Shown: positions 1 to 13,642, counted from the first letter of the stretch. The stretch: DNA of 64,000 nucleotides from Valencia hispanica (GCA_963556495.2 OY747712.1:13132735-13196734); one strand, 5' to 3'. A program made the numbers and translations. Notes: a model not told the origin generated them from the letters alone.

Positions 1-2763
1 CAATTATGTCCCTTAGAGAAAGAAATCACTTTGAAAATATGAAGTGGAAAGTGCTGCAGGAATGCTAGTCTCTTTTGTTGGCTCTCATGGAAATAGATAA
101 GATTCTGATGGTCTCCTGCAGCTTGCATCTGTTTGAAGACAAAATATGTATGTTTTTTATATTAAAGTTTGGATTAGAGTTTGGAGATCATTCCCAGCCT
201 TGCTACTACAAACGTAACAAATTGTGAAAAGGTCAAGTAATTATTTTTGGCGTGTTTTTCAGGCGTGTTTCATCTATGAGGCGCAGCACATCTTTCCCCA
301 AGAACAAATTTTCCCAGAACTTTTATTTACTCCTGGCCTTTTTCTTAAGGTTTCCACTGGGGAGACTGAAACAGGGTCATTTCATCTGCAGATGTTGGGC
401 AGATAACTGCACTCTCTGCAGCAGTGATCACCGCATCTTGCCGAGTGTGAGAAAGAACCTCCAGGCATCAAAAAAGAAATATAACTTAGCTGAATCCGCC
501 GAAATGTTCAACTGTAACACGTCTTTATGTGATGTTCCTGATGGAGATATCTGATTTCTCTCGGTTTTGGGACGATGGGCAATCTGTGCACCCTATTATG
601 GTGAAAAAGTAACACCACTGCACACCCATCAGTGTTGGCCTGAGCCAACTGAGTGGCCAGCGCTGGCAAATAAGAAGAACACACATGTGTTTGCACTGGA
701 GAGGCTGATGACTAGCGTCCCTAGGCTGGTCACCCACTGGATTGCCATCTCCCTCTGTTGTCCTTTAGCACCGATATGCTGGCGTTGCCATCAGAGAGGC
801 AAATGTTTAGGATGCCTAGTTTTAATTTTGGCCCTAATACCGCTCAATAGACAATTGGGGTTCTGACTTACACTGTAAAACAGAATTAAAATTGCTTCCC
901 AAGTCAAAGGAAGTATCTAGCATGTCTAGACTGGTAGAGATGAAACCATACACATGAAATACCAGCGTGCCTCTTTTCATAACTTAAAATCTGTTAATGA
1001 TCCATTGAGGTTGTGGTCATTTAAAATATGACTTTGACTGAAGTATCTCCTCCATCTTTTGCCACAGATGGCTTTAAACAGACGTCAGGGATTTAAACTC
1101 TATTATAGTTAAAATTAACAGATAACATAGGCTGTTGATATTTGTTTGTAAAGAAAAACTGAGAAGTTCTGATTCATTTCCATGAATGATACAATTGTAT
1201 AAAACTATTAATTAATAACTTTAAACATTTAAGAATAAGGGAGTTGATGAGCAATGAATTTACAAGTAAATGTGAGTTTGAGGGAAGTTTAAAAAAAACA
1301 AACATCCCTAACCAGAAAACTTCTCCGCAACACAGGTGTCATTTAGTCATGGCTCATTTATCTCTGTTTAATAGAAATCACCCTGAAATGCAGAAAGCAT
1401 GAAATTACATGTTTTTTTCTTCTTTTTACTTATTTTATTTTATAGCATCCATTTGATTCAACTTTAACTCCTACTGAGATTTCATAATGGAATAGGAGGC
1501 AGGATGGCAGTAATAAAATCTTAGATGACATGCTGAATTTAATTCTGATGAAGGCTTTTCTTCCTCTGGTTGTCAAAGGAAAAAAAGCTGAATCTGCTCC
1601 AGATATTGCAGCTGTGGATAAATATGAATGCATAAATGTGAGCAATAAAACTTGAAAAGGCTTACCAAAGCTAAAGGCAGCAAAAAGGATAATTAAAAGT
1701 TAACAGCAAGCAAACAAAAACAGGCCGTTAGTGTCTCCGGTTAAAAAACAGCAACGCCTAAGATGCACAAATCTTTTTTTTTCTTTTCTTTTTTTTTTAA
1801 TTCAAATCTGCATTTTGTCATCAGAAATGAGTCACATGGATGAGCCACAAAAAACAATTCTGCTCTCTTTCGGGCCTTTGAATGAGTGGTAAATTTTATT
1901 TTAACCCGTTTTTATAGCTGTGAATGTCAGGACTGGATAATCACGCTCCATAATCTCCAGCTGTCCACTTCATACAACTGTATGCGCCTCTGGCAGTCGC
2001 GCTTACTCATCCTAAAATAGCTTCAAACGAAACACCATTCAGCTGAACCTCTTCTCATCTTTGTTATAGTTGCCGTCTAAGAGATTCAATTTGGGTTTTC
2101 TTTTTCATCAACAGCCTTTTAACAGCTGCATGCTTTTGTACCTTTCAACTTTTTAAATTAACAATCAGTGCGGGGGCTTATGTGTTCAGAAACTTTCTGG
2201 TAAAAGTGAGAATATAAACTCTTCCTTTGTTAGCTTCCCAGTTTAATAGCTCATATTTTTCAACTTTGATATTCTCCCGAACTTGAAGCCACATGAACCC
2301 CAATGGAAACAAAAATCCAATTCCTCCAAAGAGCTTGTTGTTTTGGTTTAATCATTGTTGAAAGTTAGGAAAATTTTTACTGGAAGAAACAATAACTGGA
2401 AGAAAAATCACAAACATGTTCATCTTCAAATGGCTTCATTTGTAAAACATTGAATAACACAAACACAAAACAAGTGACACTCTGAGCACAAGATAAACTC
2501 ATTCATATCTTTGTAGAGCCGCGTTTAAAATGCCTAGGAACTGTCGAAATGTGATACTAGGATAAACAAGTATAATTCGAAAGTGATTTTAACACCACTA
2601 ATTTTGTTTTTACTAATTTTTGTTTTTGAAGGAAGAGGGCAGTGATCTTGCCCACAAATATAACTGTAACAAGTTTTTAATGAAACTTGCATACAATGGC
2701 ATATTTCTGAAAGCAATGTTCTATGAACCAAATTCAGTGACGGGGAGCGTGAATTTTTTTTTA
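1..2763. other. AT-rich non-coding DNA, nothing recognised
   Basis: Several short open stretches occur on both strands, none longer than about 100 codons and none resembling a protein family. A T-rich run lies near 1771-1799. I see no transposon ends or tandem repeats. Confidence 0.5.
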
Positions 2764-2767
2764 TTAA

Positions 2768-3225
2768 AGGGGACATATCATGAAAATTCAACTTTTTTAG
2801 CCCTTAAATGCTTTGTGTATTGAATTTAGAGTGCCTAGGAGTGCAAAAAGCATCGATTTGTCACTCCATGTGTTGTGGATATAGTTTTGTAAAATATTTT
2901 GGGTCATATTTTTTAGGCCGTTCAGTTTTATCTATTATCTATTAAGTTTTTTGAACTATTGCGTCACAGTAGTTGCAATGGAACTGCCAAACTTGGTTAT
3001 GGATTTCCGCCTAAACGTGGAGCAAATCCACCATCTTTATTTCTCGCTGTGAGTTTCTAGTCCAAATTTAGGCATGCCATAAGTACAAGAACAGGGTTAG
3101 AAGAGGAGCCTATAGAACTACTATAATAAAAAATTCCGACCTGATAACTGCAGTTCCTCTACATATAGACCACAACTGAATGATTTAGATGTAAAAAAGG
3201 AAGAATTTAAAAGCATATGTCCACT
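2768..3225. mobile_element. piggyBac-type MITE (TTAA target site)
   Basis: The element is 458 bp and is bounded by TTAA on both sides (2764-2767 and 3226-3229). Its ends are inverted repeats: AGGGGACATAT at the left, and ATATGTCCACT at the right, whose complement is AGTGGACATAT (10 of 11 matching). There is no transposase. TTAA duplication is the hallmark of piggyBac elements, so this is read as a non-autonomous member mobilised in trans. Family membership is inferred from the TTAA and short terminal repeats only. Confidence 0.65.
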
Positions 3226-3229
3226 TTAA

Positions 3230-6200
3230 CAAAAGTGGGGTCCAGCAGAAATAGTTTGTGAACCACTGCTCAAACACAACAGTGAAGCAGTGAAGATAGT
3301 TTTCTTTCCGATTTGAGTTTTTTTTATTTGACAAAAACCTATTACTTACAGCAAAAAACTCCCTGCAAAGTCAGACTCATCGCTAAAGTATTATGTATGA
3401 CAGAACCCAGTTTCAAATCTAATTTCCAATGAAACATAAATCTGAGAACTTCTGTTTCAATTGGCAGAGTCCATTAGAGTCAATTTGTCCTGAAGATATT
3501 TTAAAAACAAGAAGTGAAACTCTGACACTGAATTACTTTATCATCTGTCAATGTCAAACTTGTAAAAGTTAATTTAGCTCTTGTACTTTGCTCACACAGC
3601 GTATCTTTGATAAACGGTCTCCAGGAGCCTGAAGAGTCGGAAGGAGTGTATTTTGATGTGAAATGGGACTCCTGCTAGGATTTAATTCATTTTCAAGAAG
3701 AACCAAGCAGGTAGGAGGCAGGTGCAGCTGGGTAGCTACCTTTTAATGCCTGATAGATAGGTGGTAAACATCAACGTACAATGCTCTATCTATATTTGCA
3801 TACAAATCATTATTAACAGGTCAAAATAATTGAGTTGTTAGGGAGCAATTGGACTTCAAAATATGAACTGTGTGACAAGGCAACTAGACTTTTTTTCACA
3901 GCTTTTGAAATGAATCAGAAAAAAAATATTACAAACCTTGAAGTGTTTCAAATCAAAATGAAGAAATGTGCTAAAAAACAATCTGAAAACTTTCATGATT
4001 CAGCCTTTGTCCTTGTGCAACTGCAAGCAGCCAGTGAATTGGTGTCAAATAAGTCACCACCAATGCACACTCTTCTGCATTCTGCCTGACTATATCTGTA
4101 ATTGCTTTGTGTTTTCTCCGACAAGAGAACAAACATCAGGCATCAGGATTTGTCATGTAGGAGGTGTAAACCAAGCATTTGCAGCATCATCCCTTAACTG
4201 TAATTTTATGCTTATCACAATGACCTCTTGAAAGAGAACAGAGAGCTGGAGGAATTATTGTACTGTTTTCCTTCGGATTGCTATGATTTTCAGGCTTCGC
4301 CTCATCTCGGCCAGGAATTTGTCACCAAGCAAGCGTGTAATGACATTACTTCTGTGCGCTGAGAGCTTGTAATTGGTGTGAAATTATCTTATTAAATGAA
4401 GCCACTGGAAACTCTTAGGCTTGAATAACCCGGCTTTCTTGGGGGTGGGGGGTGGGTGTTCACTGGGTCAACGGCGGTCATTTCAGAGAAATAGAAAAGT
4501 TGTGGAACTGGCTGCTACCAAAGCAAGGGGAAGATTGTCCCTTAATGCATTCATGTGACCCCATCAGAGGAAGAAATGAGGCATTGATAGGAAGGAGAAA
4601 AAGCAAACTGTCACATAAAGGCAGAGTGCAGTCTTCCCTAAAGGCCATTTGCATTTATGGTTTAATAATGTAATGACTCCTGGGTGATACCAGCAAATTT
4701 ATAAGCAGAGAACACGACACTGAGCTGGTCAGCAGATTTCTGTGTTATTAAATGTCTAAAATACTTCTTATCCTCTGTAATTCTGTACTGTGTGGGTCTT
4801 CTCTTTCACCTTTAGTACCTTCAGAAATAAGATTAGGTTAATTATAAGCAATTTTCTTTGGTCAGTATTGACTATTATGACAACGTTTCTGTTTCAAATA
4901 TTTGGTGCATCTAAAGCGTCTGCATTGTAATAAAAATAAAATCATTTCACTAGTCAATAGTTCGAAATCAACATAAAAAGCCAGATTACCATTTGCAACC
5001 CAACTCGGTGACAAACACCTTATGTTTACTCAGATCAGTAAAAATAAAATAAAATCAGAATCAGCTATATTCACCAAGTTTGTGCACACAAACAAGACAT
5101 TTGACTTTGGTCCAATTCATCTCAGAGACAGTCTGGGGAAAGAAACTGTCTCTGTTGCGGCTTGGTTTTGCAAATAGCACTCTAGCGCCGACCTGAAGGT
5201 AAAAGTTTGAGCAGTTTGTGTTCAGAATGTGTGGGGTCTGCAGAGATGTTAGCTGTCCTTTCCCTGACCCTAGACCTTTACAAGTCCTGGATGGAGTGAA
5301 GGTCAGCCGTGATTATCCTTTCTACAGACCTAATTGTAATAATGAAGCAAGATCTCAAAACATCAGGCAAGAAGTTAAAGCCCATCCGTAAATGGGTGGC
5401 TGGTTATTTGGTGGGTGTTTTCATCTTATTCGTTCCAGTGGATCAACTAGATCTAGAAATAAAACTGGATGTGTTAAAGTATGAAACAGGTTGGAGTGTT
5501 TAGAATGCTGACAGTTTTTCTACCGTTGAATTAAGTTTTAAAAATCACAATATATAGTCTTACTCATATCACAATATATCGTATAATCCCCCCTGTGTTG
5601 TGATACATATCGTAACACCAGATTCTTGCCAATACACATCCCTACTACGCATACTGTCAAATGACAGAGTGACTGAAGGACAACACAGTCAATGCTTCAG
5701 GTGGTCTCTGATCTCAGTCCCATAGAAGATTTGGGGGCAGAGTTAAAAAGGTGTTTGAAAGCAGGATGGTGTACACATTAAATCAGTCACACCAGATCTG
5801 TCAGGAAAAATGGGTCAAATGTTTAATACATTACACAAGGCTGCATTAAGCACTAGTTATGAATGGAGAACATGTGAAACACTTAATTGAGAAGATAATA
5901 CTTTACATCTTGTTGTAAGTCGATGTTCTGGTTAGAATACCTTTATTGCATCACCTACAAAGTTTTCTTTGAGCCCAGGTTCTGGCTCAATGTCCTCTTA
6001 AGGCAGCATGTTGTGTTTACTTCGTTGCTTTTAATTCCATATTTATATCTGATTAGATTTATTCTAGTTGGAAAACAGACGACTTCTGCCTTTATGCTCC
6101 CAGAAATTTTGTTATGAATACGACAGACATTTGTCATGCCGGCTTTGACAGAAACTGCTTCACTTTACTGCGGTGGATGCACACATAATCACATTCAGCT

Positions 6201-7151
6201 CACATGAATCGTTGTTGTAACAGCCGGGCAGGGATGCAGGTAGAAGACATGGTTAGCCTCCAGACTCAAAAGCTGTAAATGCATTTTCTGCTCTGCTCTG
6301 CCGCGCCTGAATAAACCCCACCGACACGCTCTTGCTCCTCCAGTCATGTAGCAGGTCAGCCTCCTCTAAAGGCTTAATTAGATCAAATACTGTTGCTTTA
6401 GAAAATACCAACATAAACAGATAAAATAGCTGTGTGACACAACACTATGGTGTGTGTGCTAGCAGTGTGTCCCTGCACTGATGTTTGCAGTTTAGATTTT
6501 TGCATATTCTGTATGTTTTTCTTATTTTCATATTTTGGCTTTGCATCAAGAATAGGAATTATATAGGATAGGAATGAAGGAATTGCAGATTATAAAAACA
6601 AAATAAAAATACATTTATGAAAGAGGGAAAAAAACTATACTTGAAGTAGAATAGGGTTTGGGGTTGTTGAGGCAATATGAATAAAGAAACTAAGATCTTT
6701 CCTAGTAAAATTTCATATTTTTAAATATCAGTTCATTAAAAACAATATTAATATATTTCATTTTGAGGATTTATATCTATTTAATATATTGATCATATTT
6801 TCCATTAGTTTTGTGAAGATATGAGTTGGGAAAACACACTTCAAGCACCAAAACAGTTAATTCAGATGAGCAGAGGTGGATAGTAACAAATTACATTTAC
6901 TTGAGTAGTTTTTTTAAAACAGTTTACTTTTAGGAGCAGTTTTTTGCACCATACTTTGTAGTTTTACTAAAGTAATACTAATATGAAGTATCGCTACTCT
7001 TATTTGAGTAAAAGTTTTGGATGCTGATTGAAAACAGGCTTGTTTTAACCAAAAAAGTCCATGAGACAGATACAAACCTATAGTTTTTGGGGAAAGTGAG
7101 ACTTCAGTCTTGCGTTGGTCCGCCTGGGGCTCCTGTGTTCTGGGGGTCATT
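3230..7151. other. Intronic non-coding DNA, little recognised
   Basis: AT-rich sequence without convincing coding potential. A fragment at about 5535-5645 (repeated CACAATATAT / GTGATACATATCG words, then CTTGCCAATACACATCCCT) resembles the end of a dispersed fish repeat, but I cannot place its family. A G-rich run GGGGGTGGGGGGTGGG lies at 4441-4456. Confidence 0.4.
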
Positions 7152-7153
7152 TA

Positions 7154-8650
7154 AACTCAGCAAAAAAAGAAACGTCCTCTGACTTTCAACTGTTTTTACG
7201 TTCAGTAAACTTAATGTGTGTAAATATTTGTATGAACACTAAGAGAGTCAACACCATAAGACATAAACTAAAAATGTTTCACAGACATGTGACTAACAGA
7301 AATAGAATAATGTGTCCTTGAATGAAGGGAGGCTCAAAATCAAAAGTACCAGTCAGTATCTGGTGTGGCCACCAGCTGCTTGAAGTACTGCAGTGCATCT
7401 CCTCCTCATGTACTGGACCAGATTTGTCAGTTCTTCCTGGGAGATGTTACCCCACTCTTCCACCAAGGCACTTGCAAGTTCCTGGACATTTCTGGGGGGA
7501 ATGGCCCTAGCCCTCACCCTGCGATCCAACAGGTCCCAGACGTGCTCAATGGGATTGAGATTCGGACTCTTCGCTGGCCATGGCAGAACACTGACATTGC
7601 TGTCATGCAGAAACTCACACACAGAACGAGCAGTATGGGTGGTGGCATTGTCCTGCTGGAGGATCATGTCCGGATGAGCATGCATAAAGGGTACCACATG
7701 AGGGAGGAGGATGTCTTCCCTGTACCGCAAGGCATTGAGATTGCCTGCAATGACAACAAGCTCAGTCCGATGGTGATGTGATATACCGCCCCAGACCATG
7801 ACGGACCCCCCACCTCCAAATCGATCCCGCTCCAGGGTACAGGCCTCGGTGTAACGCTCATTCCTTCGACGATAAACACGAATCCGTCCATCACCCCTGG
7901 TGAGACAAAACCGTGACTCATCAGTGAAGAGCGCTTTTTGCCACTCCTGTCTGGTCCAGCGAAGGTGGGTTTGTGCCCATAGGCGGCGTTGTTGCTGGTG
8001 ATGTCTGGTAAGGACCTGCCTTACAACAGGCCTACAAGCCCTCAGTCCAGCCTCTCTCAGCCTATTGCGGACAGTCTGAGCACAGATGGAGGGATTGAGT
8101 GTTCCTGATGTGACTCGGGCAGTTGTTGTGGCCATCCTGTACCTGTCACGCAGGTGTGATGTTCGAATGTACCGATGCTGTGCAGGTGTTGTTACACGTG
8201 GTCTTCCACTGCGAGGATGATCAGCTGTCCTTCCTGTCTCCCTGTAGCGCTGTCTTAGGCGTCTCTCACAGTGCGGACATGGCAATTTATTGCCCTAGCC
8301 ACATCAGCAGTCCTCATGCCTCCCTGCAGCATGCCTAATGCACGTTCACGCAGATGAGCAGGGACCCTGGGCATTTCTTTGGGTGTTTTTCACAGTCGGT
8401 AGACAAGTCTCTTTAGTGTCCTGTGTCTTTAGAACTGTGACCTTAAATGCCTACTTTCTGTAAGCTGTTAAGGTCTTAACGACAATTCCACAGGTGCATG
8501 TTAATTAATTGATTATGGTTAATTGAACATGCATGGAAAACATTGTTTAAACCCTTTACAATGAAGATCTGTAAAGTTATTTGGATTTCTGCAACATTAT
8601 TGTTGAAATACACAGTCCTGAAAAAGGGACGTTTCTCTTTTTGCTGAGTT
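7154..8650 (-). mobile_element. Tc1-like transposon, nearly intact
   Basis: This 1,497-bp element is flanked by TA (7152-7153 and 8651-8652). The left end reads AACTCAGCAAAAAAAGAAAC and the complement of the right end AACTCAGCAAAAAGAGAAAC, so the outer 20 bases differ at one position. It holds a single transposase gene on the minus strand (7353-8374) that is open except for one frameshift. Long near-identical ends and an almost open gene suggest a fairly recent insertion. It lies in the host intron, antisense to st6galnac3. The right TA sits in a TATATA run, so the exact boundary is ambiguous by a few bases. Confidence 0.92.
7353..8374 (-). pseudogene. Tc1 transposase, single frameshift near N-terminus
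   Basis: This is the cut-and-paste DNA transposase of the Tc1/mariner superfamily, which binds the inverted repeats and inserts at TA. The natural start is ATG at 8374-8372, opening MPRVPAHLRERALGML. After about 35 codons (around 8265) a two-base excess (GAGAGA where GAGA is expected) shifts the frame into a stop. The remaining reading frame continues as RRLRQRYRETGR...RPRVTTP through the paired-like DNA-binding region to the catalytic core. Catalytic residues are visible: FTDESRF (first Asp), LQQDNATTHTA (second Asp) and SPNLNPIEHVWD (Glu), with exactly 34 residues between the second Asp and Glu (DD34E). It ends ...AAGGHTRY and stop at 7353. All catalytic residues are retained; only the frameshift appears disabling. 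Confidence 0.9.
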
Positions 8651-8652
8651 TA

Positions 8653-9775
8653 TATATATCAAGTGGAGTATTATAGCAAAAGCTGTAATACTCCACTTGT
8701 GAAGAATAAATCTGTTTGGCTACTACATGGTACTCAGACATCAATTGTGAGTGCCACTGTGCCAGACAGGACACGTGTAAAAAAAACTTCTTCTTTTTTA
8801 AAGTGAGACTTTTTGTTTTTACACAAGTTTTGTAGTTCTATGATTATTTTCCATCTGTTGAGCCCACTAAGACCATTTCAATATAAAAGAAATCATATAC
8901 ACCTTATCTCAGTAAATATTGGTTTCATACGGTTTATGTTGAAAAATCTGATTTGGAAAAGTGTTTCTTCCACTTGAAATTTGTTGCTTTGTAATGTTAT
9001 TTGTTTGTTTGTTTGTTTGTTTACTTGTTTTTTCATTTTATTCTACACACTAATGGATTTTTAACATAATTTTATATTTTTGTTTGTCTGATGACAATTT
9101 TAAAATCTTAAATCAGATCAATGCAGATTAATTCCCACATTGTCAAAATGAGTCAGTTTAATCTCACATTAAAATTCAGTTTCTCAGCAACAAATCAATT
9201 TATGAAGTCCTTGTTCTTCATCCTTTTCAATATCTTTTTCATCCACTTGTCCAAACTCAAATAACATTTTCCCCCATGGTACTATCTTGGCAGGTTAAAC
9301 AAGTAACCTTAAATCTTCCCTCGTAACTTTTATAAACTGATAGAGTAAATGCTAGATGCATTATAAAAGTCTGAAACATTTAAAAACAACAAAATATTTT
9401 CTTTATGCTTGCATATTATCTTGTCCTAAAATTAGTTTTGCGTGTGTTATTCCTGTAAAAAATAAATCAGATAACACGGTTTTCAGTGCTTTAGTGTGTG
9501 GGAAGAGGGCGTTTCTGTGTGAAGGTGAGAACATGTGAAGAGTGTGTGCTATCATGTACAGTGTGAGAATAGCTGTTATTTCTTGTTGTACATTTTTACC
9601 ACTTGCCTACGTTTTGCTGCTGTTTATTTCCCGCCTTTCATATTTTCCCACATTCGTGGTTCACATTTCAGCTAATCTAGGTGAGAACCATTTAATCATA
9701 TCATTTGGTGGCAACCTATACACTACCCAGCAGGTATTCAGAGCTCTTTTACTTGTTTACATTTTGTTATGTTAA
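8653..9775. other. Intronic non-coding DNA with (TTTG)n
   Basis: AT-rich DNA with a short (TTTG)n microsatellite at about 8998-9023. No coding or transposon signal recognised. Confidence 0.45.
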
Positions 9776-10100
9776 AACCATTAAATTATGTGTACTTTAT
9801 TGGATTTAATACTTAGTAAAACCACATTTTATTGCAATTACAGCGTTTAGGGTTATGTTTCTACTATATTCTAACATCTAGACATATTTTTGTTCATTCT
9901 TCATTGCCAGAAAGTTCAAACTCAGACAGATTAGACAGAGAGGGTCTGCGAGCATAATTTATTTTTAGGTCTTTCCACCGAATTTTAACTGGATTTAGTT
10001 CCGGACTTTGACTGGGCCATTTGGACATGTAAATATGCTTTGATTTAAGCCATTTCTACTGTAGTTCTGGCTGTATATTAATACTTTGGGTTGCTTATTA
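9776..10100 (-). mobile_element. Tc1-like transposon relic (fragment)
   Basis: On the minus strand, 9998-10023 reads W-P-S-Q-S-P-E-L-N-P-V, a degraded form of the WPSQSPDLNP motif that precedes the catalytic Glu of Tc1 transposases. Flanking sequence (TTAGTAAAACCACATTTTATTGCAATTACAGC, read on +) resembles the same family as the larger relic at 58895-60045. No open frame remains. Boundaries are approximate. Confidence 0.6.
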
Positions 10101-10437
10101 GAACAGGGGGAAAACAACCAATGCTACAAAAGTCAAGATAGATTTCATAAATTGAGCATGTGATAGTAACATGTTTTATTTTAAAAGCTAAGGAAATTAA
10201 ACTACTCCAGCTGAGTAAGCCTATTCCATAAAAATAATTAAAGCACATAGTTTTAAGCTAAGACATGTTGAATCGCTTTTAAAAGCCATTGGTAAACTTC
10301 TGTTGTAGATATTCATTGCAGATATTGCATTAAACATATAAAAGAACTGATAAAATCACCCTCCCTCCTGGTAATTAAAATCATTGCTTTGGTTTTCTAA
10401 TAGCCTTTTTTTCTGGTGTTTGTTCTCAAATTTTATT

Positions 10438-10505
10438 TAATTGAATTCAGTTCAATTCAAAAATACTGTATGTATCCCAAAGGGAAAATAAAGGTGGTTG
10501 TATCA
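10438..10505 (+). repeat. LINE-tail-like dispersed repeat fragment
   Basis: The stretch TACTGTATGTATCCCAAAGG followed by GAAAATAAAGG resembles the common fish non-LTR retrotransposon 3' end (TTTATTGATCCCAGAGGGAAAT type). It is short and degenerate, so the family is not assigned. Confidence 0.4.
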
Positions 10506-11835
10506 TCCAAGTATCCCCAAAGAGTCTCTGTGGATGATAATTCTGTTGCCAGGAAAGATCTCAAATAGCAGTCAGTCTTGCCACAAATCTGAAAAGGGCC
10601 TCTGACTGAAGACTGTTGCTGTATGATTGCCTCATGACTGTCACGACATGCTAGCAGCTCAATTTCTAGGCAGTAGAGACGATATTCAACAGTAAAATAT
10701 CCTGTATGACAACATTAGTTGTTTGCAGGCAGTGCTTATCCACCTCATTTGCTTTTGCCGCTGCTCTTTGCATTGTCATCTGGCCGCATTGTCATTAAGT
10801 CAGGTAGAGACAGATTGGAAAGAGGATATGATCCCTGCCCATTTTGATTGATGGAAGGGATGATTTAAACTTCTTTCTTCTCTCTCTTGTCGGGATCCAG
10901 CCATGAACTACTGAACTGTACTACTATCTGCTCTTTGGTCCTGCTCTCCATCCATGAAGCTTCCTATTCAACTCCTGGGATTTGGTGTTGTAGTTCAGGT
11001 ATTATTCAAGCTTTTAAACAATACCTTGTTTCCATGGTTACAAATCAAAACGAATGTCCAAAAGTAAAAAAAAAAAAAGTAACAGCAAAAATCCTTCCAA
11101 CTGCACAGTATCAGAGCTGTTCCAACATGCTGCCACCATTAGCTGACAAATTGTAGATGTGCTGTTTTTTCGGGGAGACACTATCAATAAATCTACAGAA
11201 CAGACTTGAATATAAAATGCAAGCCCTGCTGCTTGCTGCATAATACGAGGCAACAGTCACTCCGTCATGTCAGATAATGCATTTACGGTCACAGTCCAGA
11301 CAAAGATAGATCTCAAATTTGTGTCCTAAGCAAGAAAAATGAGTGCGGCCATAATGCTCTTTGGACGGTGCACCATCAGCTGTAATGCGTCCTGTCAGTG
11401 TTATATGTTTTAAATTGAAAGTGAACTATTTGCTTCCAATTATACACAGTGCTGTGTGAAATGGATGGCAGCCACCTCCTGGCAGCAATGTTATATTCCC
11501 CAAACCAGAGTTTCTCCAACAGTGACGAGTCATGTTTCAGCTGTGGGTTTTCCATGATAAATACCACCTTCCATGACTAATTTTAAACTGTAAGAGGGTG
11601 GTGGCACTTTCCTGCAACTTGGATTTTTAAAGTATAGTAATGCCAGCAAAGACCATATTAAGCATTGTATGTTGTGTTTGAGCCTCTAGAAATTGCCAGT
11701 GTGTTAGTACAAATTCTCTTCTAGTAATGATAAACGTTAAGAAATACAGCCGGAACTGGCTGTAATAATATTTTTTTGTATTTTCATTGATGCCGTGTTA
11801 TAATTTTAAACTTATACAAATAAAACAATTTCTTA
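10506..11835. other. Intronic non-coding DNA, nothing recognised
   Basis: No coding similarity, transposon end or tandem array was found. A 12-base A run lies at about 11067-11078. Confidence 0.45.
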
Positions 11836-12283
11836 GGGATGTCCGATATTATCAGCCTCCCATTATTGATATTAGCATTTTTATACCTTAAGTTTTGTAC
11901 CTTACTTTCATACCATGCACAATACATCAAACTATTTAGCGACTTCCCCTCTCACTCAAAATGTCAAAATATGACAGATCCTAGGTATAGATTTTGAGAT
12001 ATATTTATTTGTTTGGCAAAACTCGAATATATCCTGTGGCTTCTGCATTTCTGAGCCAACCTTGAACGTTTAGGTAGAAGTCTATTAGCGATATTTGTTT
12101 ATATATATGTTTTGTTTATGTGTGTGTGTGTAGGGTTGTGAGTGCTTGTACTTTTATTATTTATTATTGTGGATTATTGTGGTTGGGATTACCAAACTGA
12201 ATTGCCCCAAGTGGGATAAATAAAGTAATCTGAACCTGAATATTGGTATTGGACATTGAGATTTAGCTGATATCGAACATCCC
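11836..12283. mobile_element. TA-flanked MITE
   Basis: A 448-bp element bounded by TA (11834-11835 and 12284-12285). The left end is GGGATGTCCGATAT; the complement of the right end is GGGATGTTCGATAT (13 of 14). It lacks any transposase. TA duplication plus short ends suggests a Tc1/mariner-mobilised non-autonomous element. Inside, about 12195-12240 (GAATTGCCCCAAGTGGGATA then AATAAAGTAATCTGAACCTGAA) looks like the 3' end of a Rex1/CR1-type LINE, so a second insertion may be nested within it. A (TG)n run lies at 12119-12132. Confidence 0.6.
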
Positions 12284-12285
12284 TA

Positions 12286-13642
12286 CTATTTGCCGACACC
12301 AATAGGATTACAATAATCATCAAAATAATAAATAAAAATCTCACTTCAAAGCCTCAGTAAATGTATTCTCAACATGAAAGTCTTTCAGTGTTGCTCACAT
12401 CAGCCACTCTTACATCCCACAGTATATGCTCCTCTCATTTCCCGTAAAGTTGCAGCACCTCTGGATTAAAAAAAATCATAGATGCATAAAATGTTTTTTA
12501 AAGGAAATATTTTAATAATGAAAATTTTAAAAGCTAGCTTTATGTTTGGTAAAAGTTCAGAACTGATGAGAATATAGCCCTTAAAGGAAGAGTAATCACT
12601 TCATTATTCCATCTCTCACACTGGTAAAAGTTTTGATTTGTGTGCAGCATTATTTACCATCGACGTGATGAAAATAAAAATGTAAAGTCACGACGGTGTG
12701 CTCTCTAAGCCTCTTGTAAAACCAGGAGCAAGAGGGTGTTACATATCGAATTCAAAGCACATTTATATGTGAGCCCCCATAAATCTCCTTTACTGTATGA
12801 GAGGGGGACCCGATGTGGCTGAAGAGCAGCTAGGGAGAGCTTACTGGCGCCACGGTTAGTGGGATTACTCCCTATTGTCGGGTGTTCAAAAGGTATGGCG
12901 CCAGATACAAGGAGGTTCTAAATTATTCAACAAACCAGATGAGATTAATTGATTATTGAGCTTTAAATCAATGATAATCAGCGGTTCTGTGTGTAATGGT
13001 GGGTCTTAGGTCTTTGTCTTGATCTCTGTCCCTGGAGAAATCTCTGAAATTGGCCCTCATCTGATTCACTAATCCTCGGTTTTTACTCGCCCATCTTAGA
13101 CCAGCTTCTCATTATTATGCTGAAAAGGTTGAAGAGATTTTGCCTCACAGTTTTCTACTCTCATTTTCGAGTGGAAAAGTTGCACTTATAACAAATGTAT
13201 TCAGACCCCTGCCAACCTTCTCAGACCTTCAAAAACTCGAAGGCCTGATTTTATGCAAATTAAATCCTCATAAATGGTTTATGGGTGTTATGCATGATGG
13301 TACCAGCGCTGTGTTGTTGCTGGAACCAACCCTGCTAGATTTTGCTCTTCTGTGAGGGCAAAGACAATAATCGGTTATGCAGTATTGGTTGAAAAAAGCC
13401 TCTCAGCTGACACTAGGCTTTGATTACCAAGACACTTCAGACTCACCTTGAATAATGCATCAATCAAACTCCTCTGTTTTACCAAAAGAAATGCTGCTTT
13501 ATCTTGTTACATTCAGTGTTTGGAATAATGGGAGGATTCTTTTACCCCAGGTTCTTTCTCATTTTGGAGTCAAGAACTTAAGTGCAGGTTTTTGGAAAAA
13601 TATTGTCCAATGAAAACAACGAATGTTTCACCAAATGATTAA
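12286..13642. other. Intronic non-coding DNA, nothing recognised
   Basis: No coding similarity or repeat ends were found. Confidence 0.4.

Noticed and set aside
4441..4456. G-rich run as a G-quadruplex regulator
   Set aside because: Four G blocks are separated by single T's but there is no gene or promoter context to give it meaning.
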